Assembly: GCA_036676295.1 (NCBI GenBank)
Contig: JAKFDE010000016.1
Location: forward strand, 719,941-783,940
DNA from: UBA4416 sp036676295
GTDB taxonomy: Bacteria > Bacteroidota > Bacteroidia > B-17B0 > Aurantibacillaceae
Direction of reading: 5' to 3'
Length of the DNA: 64,000 nucleotides
Below are positions 27,046-36,262 of this stretch, in pieces. Numbering within the stretch: the stretch's first letter is position 1; every line of letters begins with the position of its first letter. The notes beneath the pieces were generated by a model. It did not search any database. It was not told the DNA's origin and worked only from the letters and a program-made list of their open reading frames with translations. The position numbers and the translations under genes were made by a program.

Positions 27046-28101
27046 CTAAAAATGAATATTTCCTCTAAAGTATTCGATCACCACTGTAATCAATAAGTTC
27101 AATAAAGACAATGGCAATAATATTTTCCAACCTAAATTCATTAATTGATCATAACGGAAACGTGGTAAAGTCCAACGTACCCACATGAATAAACAAATGA
27201 ATAACACAATTTTAGTGAAGTAAGCACCAAAACCAATTAATGAAATTAACCAGCTTCCTTCTTCTAATCCCATTGCTGAATATAATTCATTAGCGAAAGG
27301 AAAATTGTAACCACCAAAATAGAAACCAGCCATGATTGCTGAAGAAATGAACATGTTGATGTATTCAGCAAACAAGAATAAACCTAATTTCATTGAAGAA
27401 TATTCTGTGTGGTAACCACCAACTAATTCCGTTTCACACTCCGGTAAATCGAATGGTGCGCGGTTAGTTTCCGCTAATGCACAAATAAAGAAAATCAAGA
27501 ATCCTAAAGGCTGCCATACGAAATTACACACACCTTCATCTTGTCCTTCAATAATATCTTTTAAACTTAATGAACCCCCTGAAGAAATAATTAAGGCGAT
27601 CAAAGCAATACCCATTGCAATTTCGTAACTGATCATTTGTGATGAGGCACGAACAGCACCTAATAAGGCATACTTATTATTGGATGCCCAACCACCGATC
27701 ATGATACCATACACGCCAATAGATACAACGCCTAATAAATAGATCACACCAATATTTACATCTGTAATTTGAAGATCGTAAGAATGTCCATTGATCGTTA
27801 CCGGTTTAGCCCAAGGAATTACCACACTGGTCATAACAGCGGTTACCATAAATAGACATGGTCCTAAAATAAATAACGAACGATTCGATACATTTGGAAT
27901 GATCTCTTCTTTCATAAACATTTTTACACCATCGGCTAAGGGTTGAAAAATTCCACCCGGACCGGCACGGCTAGGTCCTTTTCTATCCTGCAAAAATGCA
28001 GCGAATTTTCTTTCCCATAAAGTAGCGTATGCCGCAACTCCTAATGCTAATAGGAAAACAGCCACACACATAATACCTTTATATATCAATAATTCTGTCA
28101 T
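27046..28101 (-). CDS. nuoH: NADH-quinone oxidoreductase subunit H
   Basis: Membrane subunit forming part of the quinone-binding cavity, 351 residues, eight helices. Characteristic loops: WERKFAAFLQDRKGPSRAGP, GIFQPLADGVKMFMKEE, and ETNRAPFDLPECETELVGGY followed by HTEYSSMK. The glutamates in the last loop are the conserved quinone-channel residues. Spacing of ten bases to nuoG. Confidence 0.97.
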   Translation of the reverse strand: MTELLIYKGIMCVAVFLLALGVAAYATLWERKFAAFLQDRKGPSRAGPGGIFQPLADGVKMFMKEEIIPNVSNRSLFILGPCLFMVTAVMTSVVIPWAKPVTINGHSYDLQITDVNIGVIYLLGVVSIGVYGIMIGGWASNNKYALLGAVRASSQMISYEIAMGIALIALIISSGGSLSLKDIIEGQDEGVCNFVWQPLGFLIFFICALAETNRAPFDLPECETELVGGYHTEYSSMKLGLFLFAEYINMFISSAIMAGFYFGGYNFPFANELYSAMGLEEGSWLISLIGFGAYFTKIVLFICLFMWVRWTLPRFRYDQLMNLGWKILLPLSLLNLLITVVIEYFRGNIHF

Positions 28102-28110
28102 ATAATGTGA

Positions 28111-29094
28111 TTAAGGTCTTTTATTAATATCCATAAATCCAAGTGCTTTTTGTTGCTTCATCACTTGTACTTTTAATTCATTTAAATGATTGTAATGATT
28201 TTGAGAGATCACACTACTACGGTGAATAGGTGATGGCCCTTCAATTTTCCAATCAGATGTTTTCTTCTTATCAAAACGACAGGTATTACAAATAAATTCT
28301 TCTGCTTCACCCCACTGATCTTTACGAGCCGTTACACGAAGAACTTCTTCGCCTTTCATCCATAAACGAACTTTACCTGAACATTTTTTGCAATCACAAC
28401 TTGCATCCACCGGTTTTGTAAACCATACACGCGATTTAAAACGGAATGTTTTATCGGTTAACGCACCAACCGGACAAACATCGATGACATTACCTGAAAA
28501 ATCATTTTCAATTACGTTCTCAATATATGTAGAAATTTCTGCGGCATCGCCTCTATGCATAACACCATGCACACGGTTATCTGTTAACTGTTCAGCAACT
28601 TTTACACAACGGAAACACATGATACAACGTGTCATATGCAACTGAACATATTTACCAATATCAATTTTTTCAAACTCACGACGAGGAAATTCGTAACGTG
28701 TAGCTGCTGCGCCATGCTCGTAACTTAAATCTTGTAAGTGACACTCACCTGCCTGATCACAAACCGGACAATCCAAAGGATGGTTCATTAATAAAAATTC
28801 AACCACACCTTTACGTGCTTCTAATACATCAGCATTGATGGTATTTTCTACTACCATTCCATCCATTACCTCTGTACGGCAACTTGCTACCGGCTTAGGC
28901 ATTGGATTTGGATTAGCTGTGCTGCCCTGTGTAACTTTTACAATACAGGTACGGCAATAACCACCGCTGGTTTTTAGTTTAGAATAATAGCACATGGTTG
29001 GTGGAGCTACCTCCGGACCAATCATTCGTGCTGCTTCCAAAATTGTGGTACCCTTAGGCACGTCAATTTCTATTCCGTCAATAGTAACTTTCAT
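28111..29094 (-). CDS. nuoG: NADH-quinone oxidoreductase subunit G, short form
   Basis: Iron-sulfur subunit of only 327 residues, against roughly 700-900 in E. coli or Thermus. It keeps the N1b 2Fe-2S set (Cys35, Cys47, Cys50, Cys72), the His-Cys3 set of N5 (His105, Cys109, Cys112, Cys118) and the N4 set (Cys157, Cys160, Cys163, Cys207). After that a cysteine group remains (Cys233, 235, 238, 269, 272), resembling the start of the N7/molybdopterin-type domain, but the large molybdopterin-like domain itself is absent. The ORF ends cleanly ten bases before nuoH, and ATG overlaps the nuoF stop by one base, so this is a designed length, not a frameshift. From memory this short form is usual in Bacteroidota. 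Confidence 0.93.
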   Translation of the reverse strand: MKVTIDGIEIDVPKGTTILEAARMIGPEVAPPTMCYYSKLKTSGGYCRTCIVKVTQGSTANPNPMPKPVASCRTEVMDGMVVENTINADVLEARKGVVEFLLMNHPLDCPVCDQAGECHLQDLSYEHGAAATRYEFPRREFEKIDIGKYVQLHMTRCIMCFRCVKVAEQLTDNRVHGVMHRGDAAEISTYIENVIENDFSGNVIDVCPVGALTDKTFRFKSRVWFTKPVDASCDCKKCSGKVRLWMKGEEVLRVTARKDQWGEAEEFICNTCRFDKKKTSDWKIEGPSPIHRSSVISQNHYNHLNELKVQVMKQQKALGFMDINKRP

Positions 29095-30431
29095 TATGCT
29101 CTAACTAAATTTAATCTATCGTAATGTGAAATATCCACAAACTTTTTATTTCTTGCAATTTCTAAAAACTCATGCTTGAAATGACGAATAGCAGCAGCTA
29201 CAGGCCATGCCGCAGCTTCACCTAGTGGACAAATTGTTTTACCTTCAATTTTACTTTGAATATCCCACAATAATTCCACATCGCTTTCATTAGCAGTTCC
29301 GTTCAAGAATTTTTGTAATATTTTTTCCATCCAACCTGTTCCTTCACGACAAGGCGAACATTGTCCGCAAGACTCATGATGATAGAAACGCGCAAACGTA
29401 AATAAATTTTTCACGATGCTTGTGTCTTCGTCCATAGCAATAAAACCACCAGAACCTAACATGGTGCCGGTTTGAAAACCACCATCAGCCAAACTTTCGT
29501 AAGTCATTAAACGTGGCTCGCCTTTAGCAGTTTTTAAAATTAATTCAGTTGGTAAAATTGGCACCGAAGAACCACCCGCAACCACTGCTTTTAATTTTTT
29601 TCCGTTGCGAATGCCTCCGCAATATTCATCGCTATAAATAAAATCTTCAACTGTAATTCCTAATTCAATTTCGTAAACACCTGGTTTATTAATATGGCCT
29701 GATGCAGAAATTAATTTTGTTCCTGTAGATTTTCCTACACCAATTTTAGCGTATTCATCTCCACCCATATTTACAATTGGTACAACTGCAGCAATCGTCT
29801 CAACGTTATTAACTACTGTTGGACAACCCCATAAGCCGGCAACTGCAGGAAATGGCGGTTTGATACGAGGATTACCACGTTTCCCTTCCAATGATTCTAA
29901 TAAGGCTGTTTCTTCTCCGCAGATATAAGCGCCACCACCAACTTGTACATAACAATCGTGAGAGAAATCAGTTCCTAAAATGTTTTTTCCTAACCAACCT
30001 GCTGCATATGCTTCAGCGATAGCTTGTTCTACAATACGTGCTACATAAAAATATTCGCCACGAATGTAGATGTAAGACGTTTTTGCACCTAATGCATAAG
30101 AAGAAGTGATCATCCCTTCAATTAATGCATGAGGAATTTTTTCCATTAAATAACGATCCTTGAATGTTCCAGGCTCTGACTCATCTGCATTACAAACTAA
30201 GTAACGAGGAACACCTTCCGGTTTTGCCAAGAAACTCCATTTCATTCCTGTAGGGAAACCTGCACCGCCACGACCACGTAAGCCGGATTTTTTTACTTCA
30301 TCAGTTACCTGATCAGGTTGCATTGTTTTTAAAGCTTTCTCTACAGAAGCATAACCACCATGCGCACGATAAACTTCCAGAGTATTGATCCCGGGTACTT
30401 TATCGTTATGTATTAATAATTTCTTTCCCAT
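29094..30431 (-). CDS. nuoF: NADH-quinone oxidoreductase subunit F
   Basis: NADH-oxidising flavoprotein subunit of complex I, 445 residues. The FMN/NADH-binding glycine-rich segment GLRGRGGAGFPTGMKWSF is near residue 50, followed by CNADESEPGTFKDR. The 4Fe-4S (N3) motif is ESCGQCSPCREGTGW near 353-367 with a later conserved Cys (TICPLGEA). One base overlap with nuoG; 12 bases from nuoE. Its presence shows this complex accepts NADH directly. Confidence 0.97.
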   Translation of the reverse strand: MGKKLLIHNDKVPGINTLEVYRAHGGYASVEKALKTMQPDQVTDEVKKSGLRGRGGAGFPTGMKWSFLAKPEGVPRYLVCNADESEPGTFKDRYLMEKIPHALIEGMITSSYALGAKTSYIYIRGEYFYVARIVEQAIAEAYAAGWLGKNILGTDFSHDCYVQVGGGAYICGEETALLESLEGKRGNPRIKPPFPAVAGLWGCPTVVNNVETIAAVVPIVNMGGDEYAKIGVGKSTGTKLISASGHINKPGVYEIELGITVEDFIYSDEYCGGIRNGKKLKAVVAGGSSVPILPTELILKTAKGEPRLMTYESLADGGFQTGTMLGSGGFIAMDEDTSIVKNLFTFARFYHHESCGQCSPCREGTGWMEKILQKFLNGTANESDVELLWDIQSKIEGKTICPLGEAAAWPVAAAIRHFKHEFLEIARNKKFVDISHYDRLNLVRA

Positions 30432-30443
30432 TTCTAGTAATAA

Positions 30444-31025
30444 CTATAATGTATTTTTATAATCTAAATCTGTATAACTTCTTTGTTTACCTTCTGCTTT
30501 ATAGTTCTCTAAAAGAGAATCTACTTTATCATAAGTTAAATTTTCGTGATAACTAGCTCCGCATTGCAACATTGGCGCTGTTCCGCAAGAGCCTAAACAC
30601 TCAGCCACTTTCAATGTGAACATTCCGTCTTTAGTTGTTTCACCAACTTTGATGCTTAATTTTTTCTCAATGTATTTTACAATATCTTCAGCGCCATTTA
30701 ACCAGCAAGAACTTGTTTGGCAAACTTCTAATACACACTTACCAACCGGCTTTAAATTATACATTGTATAAAATGAAGCTACTTCAAACACCTCAACTGG
30801 TCTGATCTTCAAAACAGATGCTACATAATCCATTGTTTCAGGACTTAACCATCCGCCAAATTCTGCTTGCGCTACGTGTAACACAGGCAACAAGGCCGAT
30901 TTAATTTTATCTGCAGGATAATGTGAAATGATTGCTTGCACAGTCTTCATTGCTTCTTCACTGAAAACTATTTCAGCGCGTTTAGCTTGATCAAATTTTT
31001 GTGCTCCGTGTACTTGACTACTCAT
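30444..31025 (-). CDS. nuoE: NADH-quinone oxidoreductase subunit E
   Basis: Thioredoxin-like 2Fe-2S subunit (cluster N1a), 193 residues. Ligands lie in VCQTSSCWLNGAED and in AECLGSCGTAPMLQ. The helical N-terminal domain (LLPVLHVAQAEFGGWLSPET) is typical. It pairs with nuoF. A 128-base AT-rich spacer with an inverted repeat separates it from nuoD. Confidence 0.96.
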   Translation of the reverse strand: MSSQVHGAQKFDQAKRAEIVFSEEAMKTVQAIISHYPADKIKSALLPVLHVAQAEFGGWLSPETMDYVASVLKIRPVEVFEVASFYTMYNLKPVGKCVLEVCQTSSCWLNGAEDIVKYIEKKLSIKVGETTKDGMFTLKVAECLGSCGTAPMLQCGASYHENLTYDKVDSLLENYKAEGKQRSYTDLDYKNTL

Positions 31026-31038
31026 TCTTTTTTAGTTT

Positions 31039-31137
31039 TTAGTGTTAAGTTTTTAATTATGAATTTTAAAAACCAACATTAATTTTTTATTTAACTCTAT
31101 ACTTTATTTTTAATTTATCTATTAAAAACTAAACATT
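31039..31137. repeat. AT-rich palindromic element in the nuoD-nuoE spacer, copy A
   Basis: Bounded by TTAGTGTTAAGTT (31039-31051) and ATTAAAAACTAAACATT (31121-31137). Reverse complements of both words recur in the nuoC-nuoD spacer (32386-32437) in swapped order, so the two spacers hold the same element in opposite orientation. The spacer has no ORF. Confidence 0.6.
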
Positions 31138-31153
31138 TATAACTTAAAACTAT

Positions 31154-32362
31154 TTATGCGTCTAACTCTCCAGCGATCACATTCATGCTACTCATTGTCA
31201 AAATAGCATCTGACAACATAATTCCTTTTACCATTTCAGGATATGCTTGATAGTAAATAAAACATGGTCTGCGGAAATGTAAACGAAACGGCGTTCTACC
31301 GCCATCACTAATTAAATAAAATCCTAACTCTCCGTTTCCGCCTTCAACACAATGGTATACTTCTCCTTTAGGAACATCTGTTTCTCCCATCACAATTTTG
31401 AAATGGTAGATCAGCGCTTCCATGTTGTTGTACACTTGCTCTTTTGGAGGTAAGAAAAAATCAGGAAGATCTGCATGCATTGGTCCTTCCGGCATTTTTT
31501 TAATAGCCTGTTCAATGATGCTTAATGATTGCCACATTTCGTGTTGGCGAACCATGAAACGATCGTAAGTATCTCCGCTTGTACCAACCGGTACAGTAAA
31601 TGTAAAATCTTCGTAAGATGAATATGGATTCATAACACGTACGTCATAATCTACACCGGCTGCACGTAAATTAGGTCCGGCAAAGCTATAACTCAATGCC
31701 ATCTCTGCGCTAATTGGTCCGCAGTTTACTGTACGGTCCATGAAAATTTTATTACGTTCTAATAGATTTGAAAACTCTTGTAAACCTTTAGGGAAATCTT
31801 TTAAGAATGTATCGATCAAATCCCAGGTTTTTTTATTCCACTCCTGATCAAAACCACCAATACGTCCAATGTTTGTTGTTAAACGAGCTCCACAAATTTC
31901 TTCGAAGATCTCATAAATTTTTTCTCTCCATTGAAAAATGTATAAGAAACCTGTCATGGCTCCTGTATCTACTCCAATTACAGAGTTACAAATAATATGA
32001 TCGGCAATACGCGCCAATTCCATAATAATGACACGGTGATATTCTGCACGCTTAGGGATTTTTGCTCCAATTAATTTTTCCACAGTCATATACCAACCCA
32101 TGTTATTAATCGGTGATGAACAATAGTTCATTCGATCTGTCAACGGAGTGATTTGTGCGTATGGTCTGCGTTCGGCTAATTTTTCAAAGGCACGGTGAAT
32201 GTATCCAATTGTTGGAGTTGCTTCGTGAATAATTTCACCGTCCATTTTCAGTACATTCTGAAAAATACCGTGAGTAGCCGGATGCGTGGGTCCAAGGTTA
32301 AGAGTAGAATATTCTTTCTCTTCAGTAACTTCCTGGTTAATATTGTTCTCTAGTTTGCTCAT
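31154..32362 (-). CDS. nuoD: NADH-quinone oxidoreductase subunit D
   Basis: The 49-kDa-type subunit lining the quinone pocket, 402 residues, related to hydrogenase large subunits but without Ni ligands. Seen: LGPTHPATHGIFQNVLKMDG, RRPYAQITPLTDRMNYCSSP, FDQEWNKKTWDLIDTFLKD and SYSFAGPNLRAAGVDYDVR. The N-terminal 20 residues are a charged, probably flexible leader. Flanked on both sides by repeat-bearing spacers, unlike the tight spacing elsewhere in the operon. Confidence 0.97.
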   Translation of the reverse strand: MSKLENNINQEVTEEKEYSTLNLGPTHPATHGIFQNVLKMDGEIIHEATPTIGYIHRAFEKLAERRPYAQITPLTDRMNYCSSPINNMGWYMTVEKLIGAKIPKRAEYHRVIIMELARIADHIICNSVIGVDTGAMTGFLYIFQWREKIYEIFEEICGARLTTNIGRIGGFDQEWNKKTWDLIDTFLKDFPKGLQEFSNLLERNKIFMDRTVNCGPISAEMALSYSFAGPNLRAAGVDYDVRVMNPYSSYEDFTFTVPVGTSGDTYDRFMVRQHEMWQSLSIIEQAIKKMPEGPMHADLPDFFLPPKEQVYNNMEALIYHFKIVMGETDVPKGEVYHCVEGGNGELGFYLISDGGRTPFRLHFRRPCFIYYQAYPEMVKGIMLSDAILTMSSMNVIAGELDA

Positions 32363-32385
32363 TTCAAATTTAGTTTTGAGTTCTT

Positions 32386-32437
32386 AATGTTTAGTTTTTA
32401 ATAGTCGTTTTATTAAAAACTAATAACTTAACACTAA
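32386..32437. repeat. AT-rich palindromic element in the nuoC-nuoD spacer, copy B
   Basis: AATGTTTAGTTTTTAAT (32386-32402) is the exact reverse complement of 31121-31137, and AACTTAACACTAA (32425-32437) the reverse complement of 31039-31051. An internal hairpin pairs TAGTTTTTAATA (32392-32403) with TATTAAAAACTA (32411-32422) perfectly, 12 bases, loop of seven. Confidence 0.65.
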
Positions 32438-32447
32438 CCACTATTTA

Positions 32448-32942
32448 TTATCTTCCAAACATGCTATTGTCTTTGTCCGTACGCTCCTGATCTTCCAAAG
32501 GATATTCTTTTCTTAAAGGGAAAATATCCATTTCATCCACATTTAAAATACGTTTTAAGTTTGGATGTCCTTTAAATCTTACACCAAAAAAATCGTAAGT
32601 TTCACGTTCCATCCAGTTTGCACCAGGCCACAAATCTGTTGCTGTTGCTACTTCAGGCTTATTAATATCCATAAACGTTTTTAAACGAATACGGTAATTT
32701 TTTGGCATGTTATGTAAATGGTAAATAACGCCTAACTGTTTTTCGTCAGGTGTTTGCATGCCACATAGATCCGTTAAGAAATGAAAATTCAACTCTTCAT
32801 CTTCTTTTAAGAATTTTAATACATCGTGTATTCTATCTTTTTGTACAGTAAAAACAGGGTAATCGTAAAGAAGTTCAGCAGATTCAATATCTCCGTGAAA
32901 ATGTTCTTTTAATTTAGTGTTTACAATTTCTAAAAGCTCCAT
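32448..32942 (-). CDS. nuoC: NADH-quinone oxidoreductase subunit C
   Basis: The 30-kDa-type peripheral subunit, 164 residues. The family signature WMERETYDFFGVRFKGHPNL followed by KRILNVDEM and PLRKEYPLE is clear near the C-terminus. Separate from nuoD here, unlike the fused nuoCD of enterobacteria. Thirteen bases from nuoB. Confidence 0.96.
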   Translation of the reverse strand: MELLEIVNTKLKEHFHGDIESAELLYDYPVFTVQKDRIHDVLKFLKEDEELNFHFLTDLCGMQTPDEKQLGVIYHLHNMPKNYRIRLKTFMDINKPEVATATDLWPGANWMERETYDFFGVRFKGHPNLKRILNVDEMDIFPLRKEYPLEDQERTDKDNSMFGR

Positions 32943-32955
32943 AGTAATTTTTAAA

Positions 32956-33519
32956 TTATTCTATTCCGTATGAGTTTAATAATTTTTTGTACTCTGCCGA
33001 TTCTCTTCTTCTGAATGATTCGTTTTGAGCTAATTCCTGAATTTTAAGAACGCCATCTAAAATTTGTTCCGGACGAGGAGGACATCCCGGTACATAAACA
33101 TCAACAGGAATGATTTTATCAATTCCTTGTAAAACAGAATACGTGTCAAAAATACCACCGCTACTAGCACAAGCACCAACTGACAATACCCAACGAGGTT
33201 CTGCCATTTGTTCGTAAACCTGACGTAAAGTTGGTCCCATTTTTTTAGCAATAGTTCCCATTACCATTAACATATCTGCCTGGCGTGGAGAGAAACTTAA
33301 TCTCTCTGAACCAAAACGGCCTAGATCGTAATGCGATGCCATTGTTGCCATAAACTCAATACCACAACAAGATGTTGCAAATGGTAAAGGCCACAAAGAA
33401 TTTTTTCGCGCTAAACCAACAACATCTTCAAGTTTAGTTGCAAAAAAGCCAGGTCCTTCAAGTCCTTCCGGACTTTTAGCTATCTCTAGCTTAGTACGTT
33501 TTATAATTTCTTTTCCCAT
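32956..33519 (-). CDS. nuoB: NADH-quinone oxidoreductase subunit B
   Basis: Carries terminal cluster N2, which reduces quinone; 187 residues. Ligands visible: Cys51 and Cys52 in ATSCCGIEFMA, Cys117 in VGACASSGG, and Cys146 in VPGCPPRPE. ATG at 33519, 20 bases after nuoA. Also contains the interface loop FGSERLSFSPRQADMLMVMG. Confidence 0.97.
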   Translation of the reverse strand: MGKEIIKRTKLEIAKSPEGLEGPGFFATKLEDVVGLARKNSLWPLPFATSCCGIEFMATMASHYDLGRFGSERLSFSPRQADMLMVMGTIAKKMGPTLRQVYEQMAEPRWVLSVGACASSGGIFDTYSVLQGIDKIIPVDVYVPGCPPRPEQILDGVLKIQELAQNESFRRRESAEYKKLLNSYGIE

Positions 33520-33539
33520 GATTTCTAAAATCTAAAATT

Positions 33540-33914
33540 TTATTCTTCCCACTTCAATGCTTTTTTCGAAAGCATGTAATAAAATCCAACTAATAATAAC
33601 GCTATAAAGGAGAACACTTCGACCACCCCTAACATGCCTAATTCTTTAAAATTTACTGCCCAAGGATACATGAAAATAACCTCTATATCGAAAAGCACAA
33701 ATAAAATAGCTACTAAAAAATATTTAATAGCGAAAGGTACGCGCGCATTACCTTCGCTTTCAATGCCACATTCAAATGAATCTAATTTAATTTTTGTTTT
33801 ACGTTTTGGCCCTAACCAATGCGATGCAAGCATTGTGGTAACAACAAATCCAAGAGCTACGATAAACATTAACACTATTGGCAAATAATCTATTGGCGAT
33901 GATGTGGTGTTCAT
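33540..33914 (-). CDS. nuoA: NADH-quinone oxidoreductase subunit A
   Basis: First gene of the operon, 124 residues with three membrane helices. Family motifs: SFECGIESEGNARVPFAIKY and VLFDIEVIFMYPWAVNF, with the acidic pair in the second helix. The 197-base spacer upstream contains a TAACTTTG box on the minus strand at 34084-34091, implying a leader of about 165 bases. Confidence 0.96.
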   Translation of the reverse strand: MNTTSSPIDYLPIVLMFIVALGFVVTTMLASHWLGPKRKTKIKLDSFECGIESEGNARVPFAIKYFLVAILFVLFDIEVIFMYPWAVNFKELGMLGVVEVFSFIALLLVGFYYMLSKKALKWEE

Positions 33915-34083
33915 TGATTGATGTTTAATTTAGTTGGTAAGATTAACGATTTTTGTGGAAATCATCAAATAATCGGTCTATTTTTATTAAAGTTAGACTA
34001 TTTCTAAAATATTCAACGTTAAACTAGATAAAAGGCTTGACTTAAGCTCAAATAATCACTAGGTTTGGTAAAAGATTACACTG

Positions 34084-34091
34084 CAAAGTTA
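34084..34091 (-). promoter_or_regulatory. Possible -7 box for the nuo operon
   Basis: On the minus strand TAACTTTGC fits TAnnTTTG exactly. No good -33 element was seen at the expected distance, and the leader to nuoA would be long, so support is limited. Confidence 0.3.
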
Positions 34092-34111
34092 CCATTAAAT
34101 CACTTAAAAAC

Positions 34112-36187
34112 ATGATGAATTACACGTCTACTAAACTAAAATTAACGAGCATTTTTTTATTTTCAATTACTACACTTTTTACTCAAGCCCAAGACTTAAA
34201 ACATTGCGGACAAACACAAGCTTATAGGGAATTATATTCTAAACACCCGGAAATACAACAACACGATATTGCTTTAAAACAGCAAGCCGCAAATAAACAA
34301 GGATCTGTCTCTAAAACGAGCACAGCACCTTACATTATTCCGGTGGTTTTTCACATTATGCACCAATATGGCACAGAAAACATTAGTGACGCTCAGGTTA
34401 TTGATGCGGTAAGGATTTTAAATGAAGATTATCAATTGAAAAATGCAGATACTTCGGTAATTGTAGCTGATTTTAAAAACCTAAAAGCAAATGTCAATTT
34501 TGAATTCAGATTAGCAAAATTGGATCCAAACGGAAACTGTACCAATGGCATTTTACATGTAGAAAGTTCTACAACCACTATAGGTGATGACGGCGTAAAG
34601 TTTGATCAATGGAACCCTGCTAATTATTTAAATATCTGGGTGGTTAAAGCTATTCAATCAGGTGCTGCAGGTTATGCGTATTACCCGTCATCTGCTGATA
34701 ACTGGCCCCAAATTGATGGTATTGTTATTTTGTCAAATTATGTTGGTAGTATCGGAACGGGAGATTATTACAGAGCCAGAGCACTTACACACGAAGTTGG
34801 TCATTATATGGATTTAGAACACGTTTGGGGAAGCACCAATGAGCCAGGTGTAGCTTGCGGAGATGATGGCGTGACGGATACTCCTGAAACAAAAGGATGG
34901 TCGTCATGCAATTTAAGCGGAAGTGTATGTAATCCACCAATAATTGAAAATGTACAAAACTACATGGAGTATGCTTATTGCTCAAGAATGTTCTCGCTAG
35001 GGCAAAAACAACGTATGGAATTTGCACTGACTTCTACAATAGCTAATAGAAATAATTTATGGTCAAACTCTAATTTATTAGCTACCGGAACCGATGATGC
35101 TAGTTTTACAGGAACTGTTATTTGTAAGCCCACAGCAGATTTCAAATCTAATTTTAAAAACATATGTGTCAATAGCAACATCTTGTTTTCAGATGTTTCT
35201 TATAATGGCCCCACCTCATCATGGCAATGGACTTTTTCTGGCGGAAGCCCAAGTACATCAACCTCTTCGGTACAATCAGTTAGTTATTCGACAGCCGGCA
35301 CTTATCCTGTAAAATTAAAAGTAACTAATAGTCAAGGTGCTGATAGTATTACCAAAATTTCTTACATAACTGTTAGTCCTGCTACTTCAACTAATTATAC
35401 AATTTCTGAAGGCTTTGAAAGCGGTTCTTTAGCCACCAACCCTAACTGGAAAATTGAAGATGGTAATGATGGCACAACCTGGCAAACAGGAACAGTTGGC
35501 GCTACCGGTTCTAAAAGCGCTAAAATTAACAATTACATAGCCGACTTTGGCGAAGTAGATAACTTATATAGTCCATCTATTAACTTAAATGCCGCGCCTA
35601 ATACTGCCTTAACATTCAAAATTGCTTTTGCACAAAAAGCAACCGATAATACAGATAAGCTAAGAGTATTAGCAAGTAAGAATTGTGGACAAAGTTGGAC
35701 TAATATTTACTCTAGACAAGGAACTGCATTAGCAACCACTACTGTATTAACTAATTCAAATTTTACTCCCGTTGCATCTCAATGGAGAACAGAATTAGTT
35801 ACTATCCCTTCTATTTACTTAGGGGCAAATACTACATTTAAATTTGAATTTACGAATGGTGACGGAAATAATATCTATTTGGATGACATTAATATTACTT
35901 CAAGCAGTTCAATTAACGAGTTAAACAATAAGGATTTTGGAATCTTTGTCTTCCCTAATCCGGTTATAGAAAATGCAACTGTTAATTTAGTGTCGCAAAT
36001 TGATACAAAAGTAACTGTTGAAATACGAGATGTTTTAGGTAAAACAATTCATACACTAGAAAACTGTAACATTAATGAAGGTGAAAATGTAATTAACATT
36101 AACACTGCTCATTATGCCAAAGGATTATACTTTATTTCAGTAGCTTCAAGTAATACCAAAGTAACTCAAAAGATGTTAGTACAATAA
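34112..36187 (+). CDS. Secreted M43-like zinc metalloprotease with PKD and T9SS sorting domains
   Basis: 691 residues. A signal peptide (about 1-26, ending TLFTQAQ) is followed by a pappalysin-type (M43) catalytic domain: zinc motif HEVGHYMDLEHVWG at His227-Gly240 and a Met-turn in VQNYMEYAYCS with Met285. Residues about 340-420 form a PKD domain (FKSNFKNICVNSNILFSDVS then TFSGGSPSTSTSSVQSVSYS). Residues about 430-595 look like a jelly-roll carbohydrate- or protein-binding domain (EGFESGSLATNP, IYLDDINI). The last 80 residues match a T9SS type A sorting domain (FVFPNPVIENATVNL, then GKTIHTLENC and GLYFISVAS). Expected cell-surface or released protease. Terminator downstream. Confidence 0.9.
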   Translation: MMNYTSTKLKLTSIFLFSITTLFTQAQDLKHCGQTQAYRELYSKHPEIQQHDIALKQQAANKQGSVSKTSTAPYIIPVVFHIMHQYGTENISDAQVIDAVRILNEDYQLKNADTSVIVADFKNLKANVNFEFRLAKLDPNGNCTNGILHVESSTTTIGDDGVKFDQWNPANYLNIWVVKAIQSGAAGYAYYPSSADNWPQIDGIVILSNYVGSIGTGDYYRARALTHEVGHYMDLEHVWGSTNEPGVACGDDGVTDTPETKGWSSCNLSGSVCNPPIIENVQNYMEYAYCSRMFSLGQKQRMEFALTSTIANRNNLWSNSNLLATGTDDASFTGTVICKPTADFKSNFKNICVNSNILFSDVSYNGPTSSWQWTFSGGSPSTSTSSVQSVSYSTAGTYPVKLKVTNSQGADSITKISYITVSPATSTNYTISEGFESGSLATNPNWKIEDGNDGTTWQTGTVGATGSKSAKINNYIADFGEVDNLYSPSINLNAAPNTALTFKIAFAQKATDNTDKLRVLASKNCGQSWTNIYSRQGTALATTTVLTNSNFTPVASQWRTELVTIPSIYLGANTTFKFEFTNGDGNNIYLDDINITSSSSINELNNKDFGIFVFPNPVIENATVNLVSQIDTKVTVEIRDVLGKTIHTLENCNINEGENVININTAHYAKGLYFISVASSNTKVTQKMLVQ

Positions 36188-36208
36188 CGACTAGTTTACA
36201 CCCCAAAT

Positions 36209-36244
36209 AAAAAAGCCTCCATTAAAACTAATGGAGGCTTTTTT
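36209..36244. terminator. Bidirectional intrinsic terminator
   Basis: Stem AAGCCTCCAT / ATGGAGGCTT (36213-36222, 36231-36240) extended by A/T pairs, loop of six to eight bases. Serves both the protease (plus) and yidC (minus). Confidence 0.88.
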
Positions 36245-36262
36245 ATATGATCTTTCGTTCTG

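Noticed and set aside
28111..29094. NuoG as a frameshift-truncated gene
   Set aside because: The reading frame ends ten bases before nuoH, with normal spacing, and no remnant of the missing domain is found in any frame; the short form is natural.
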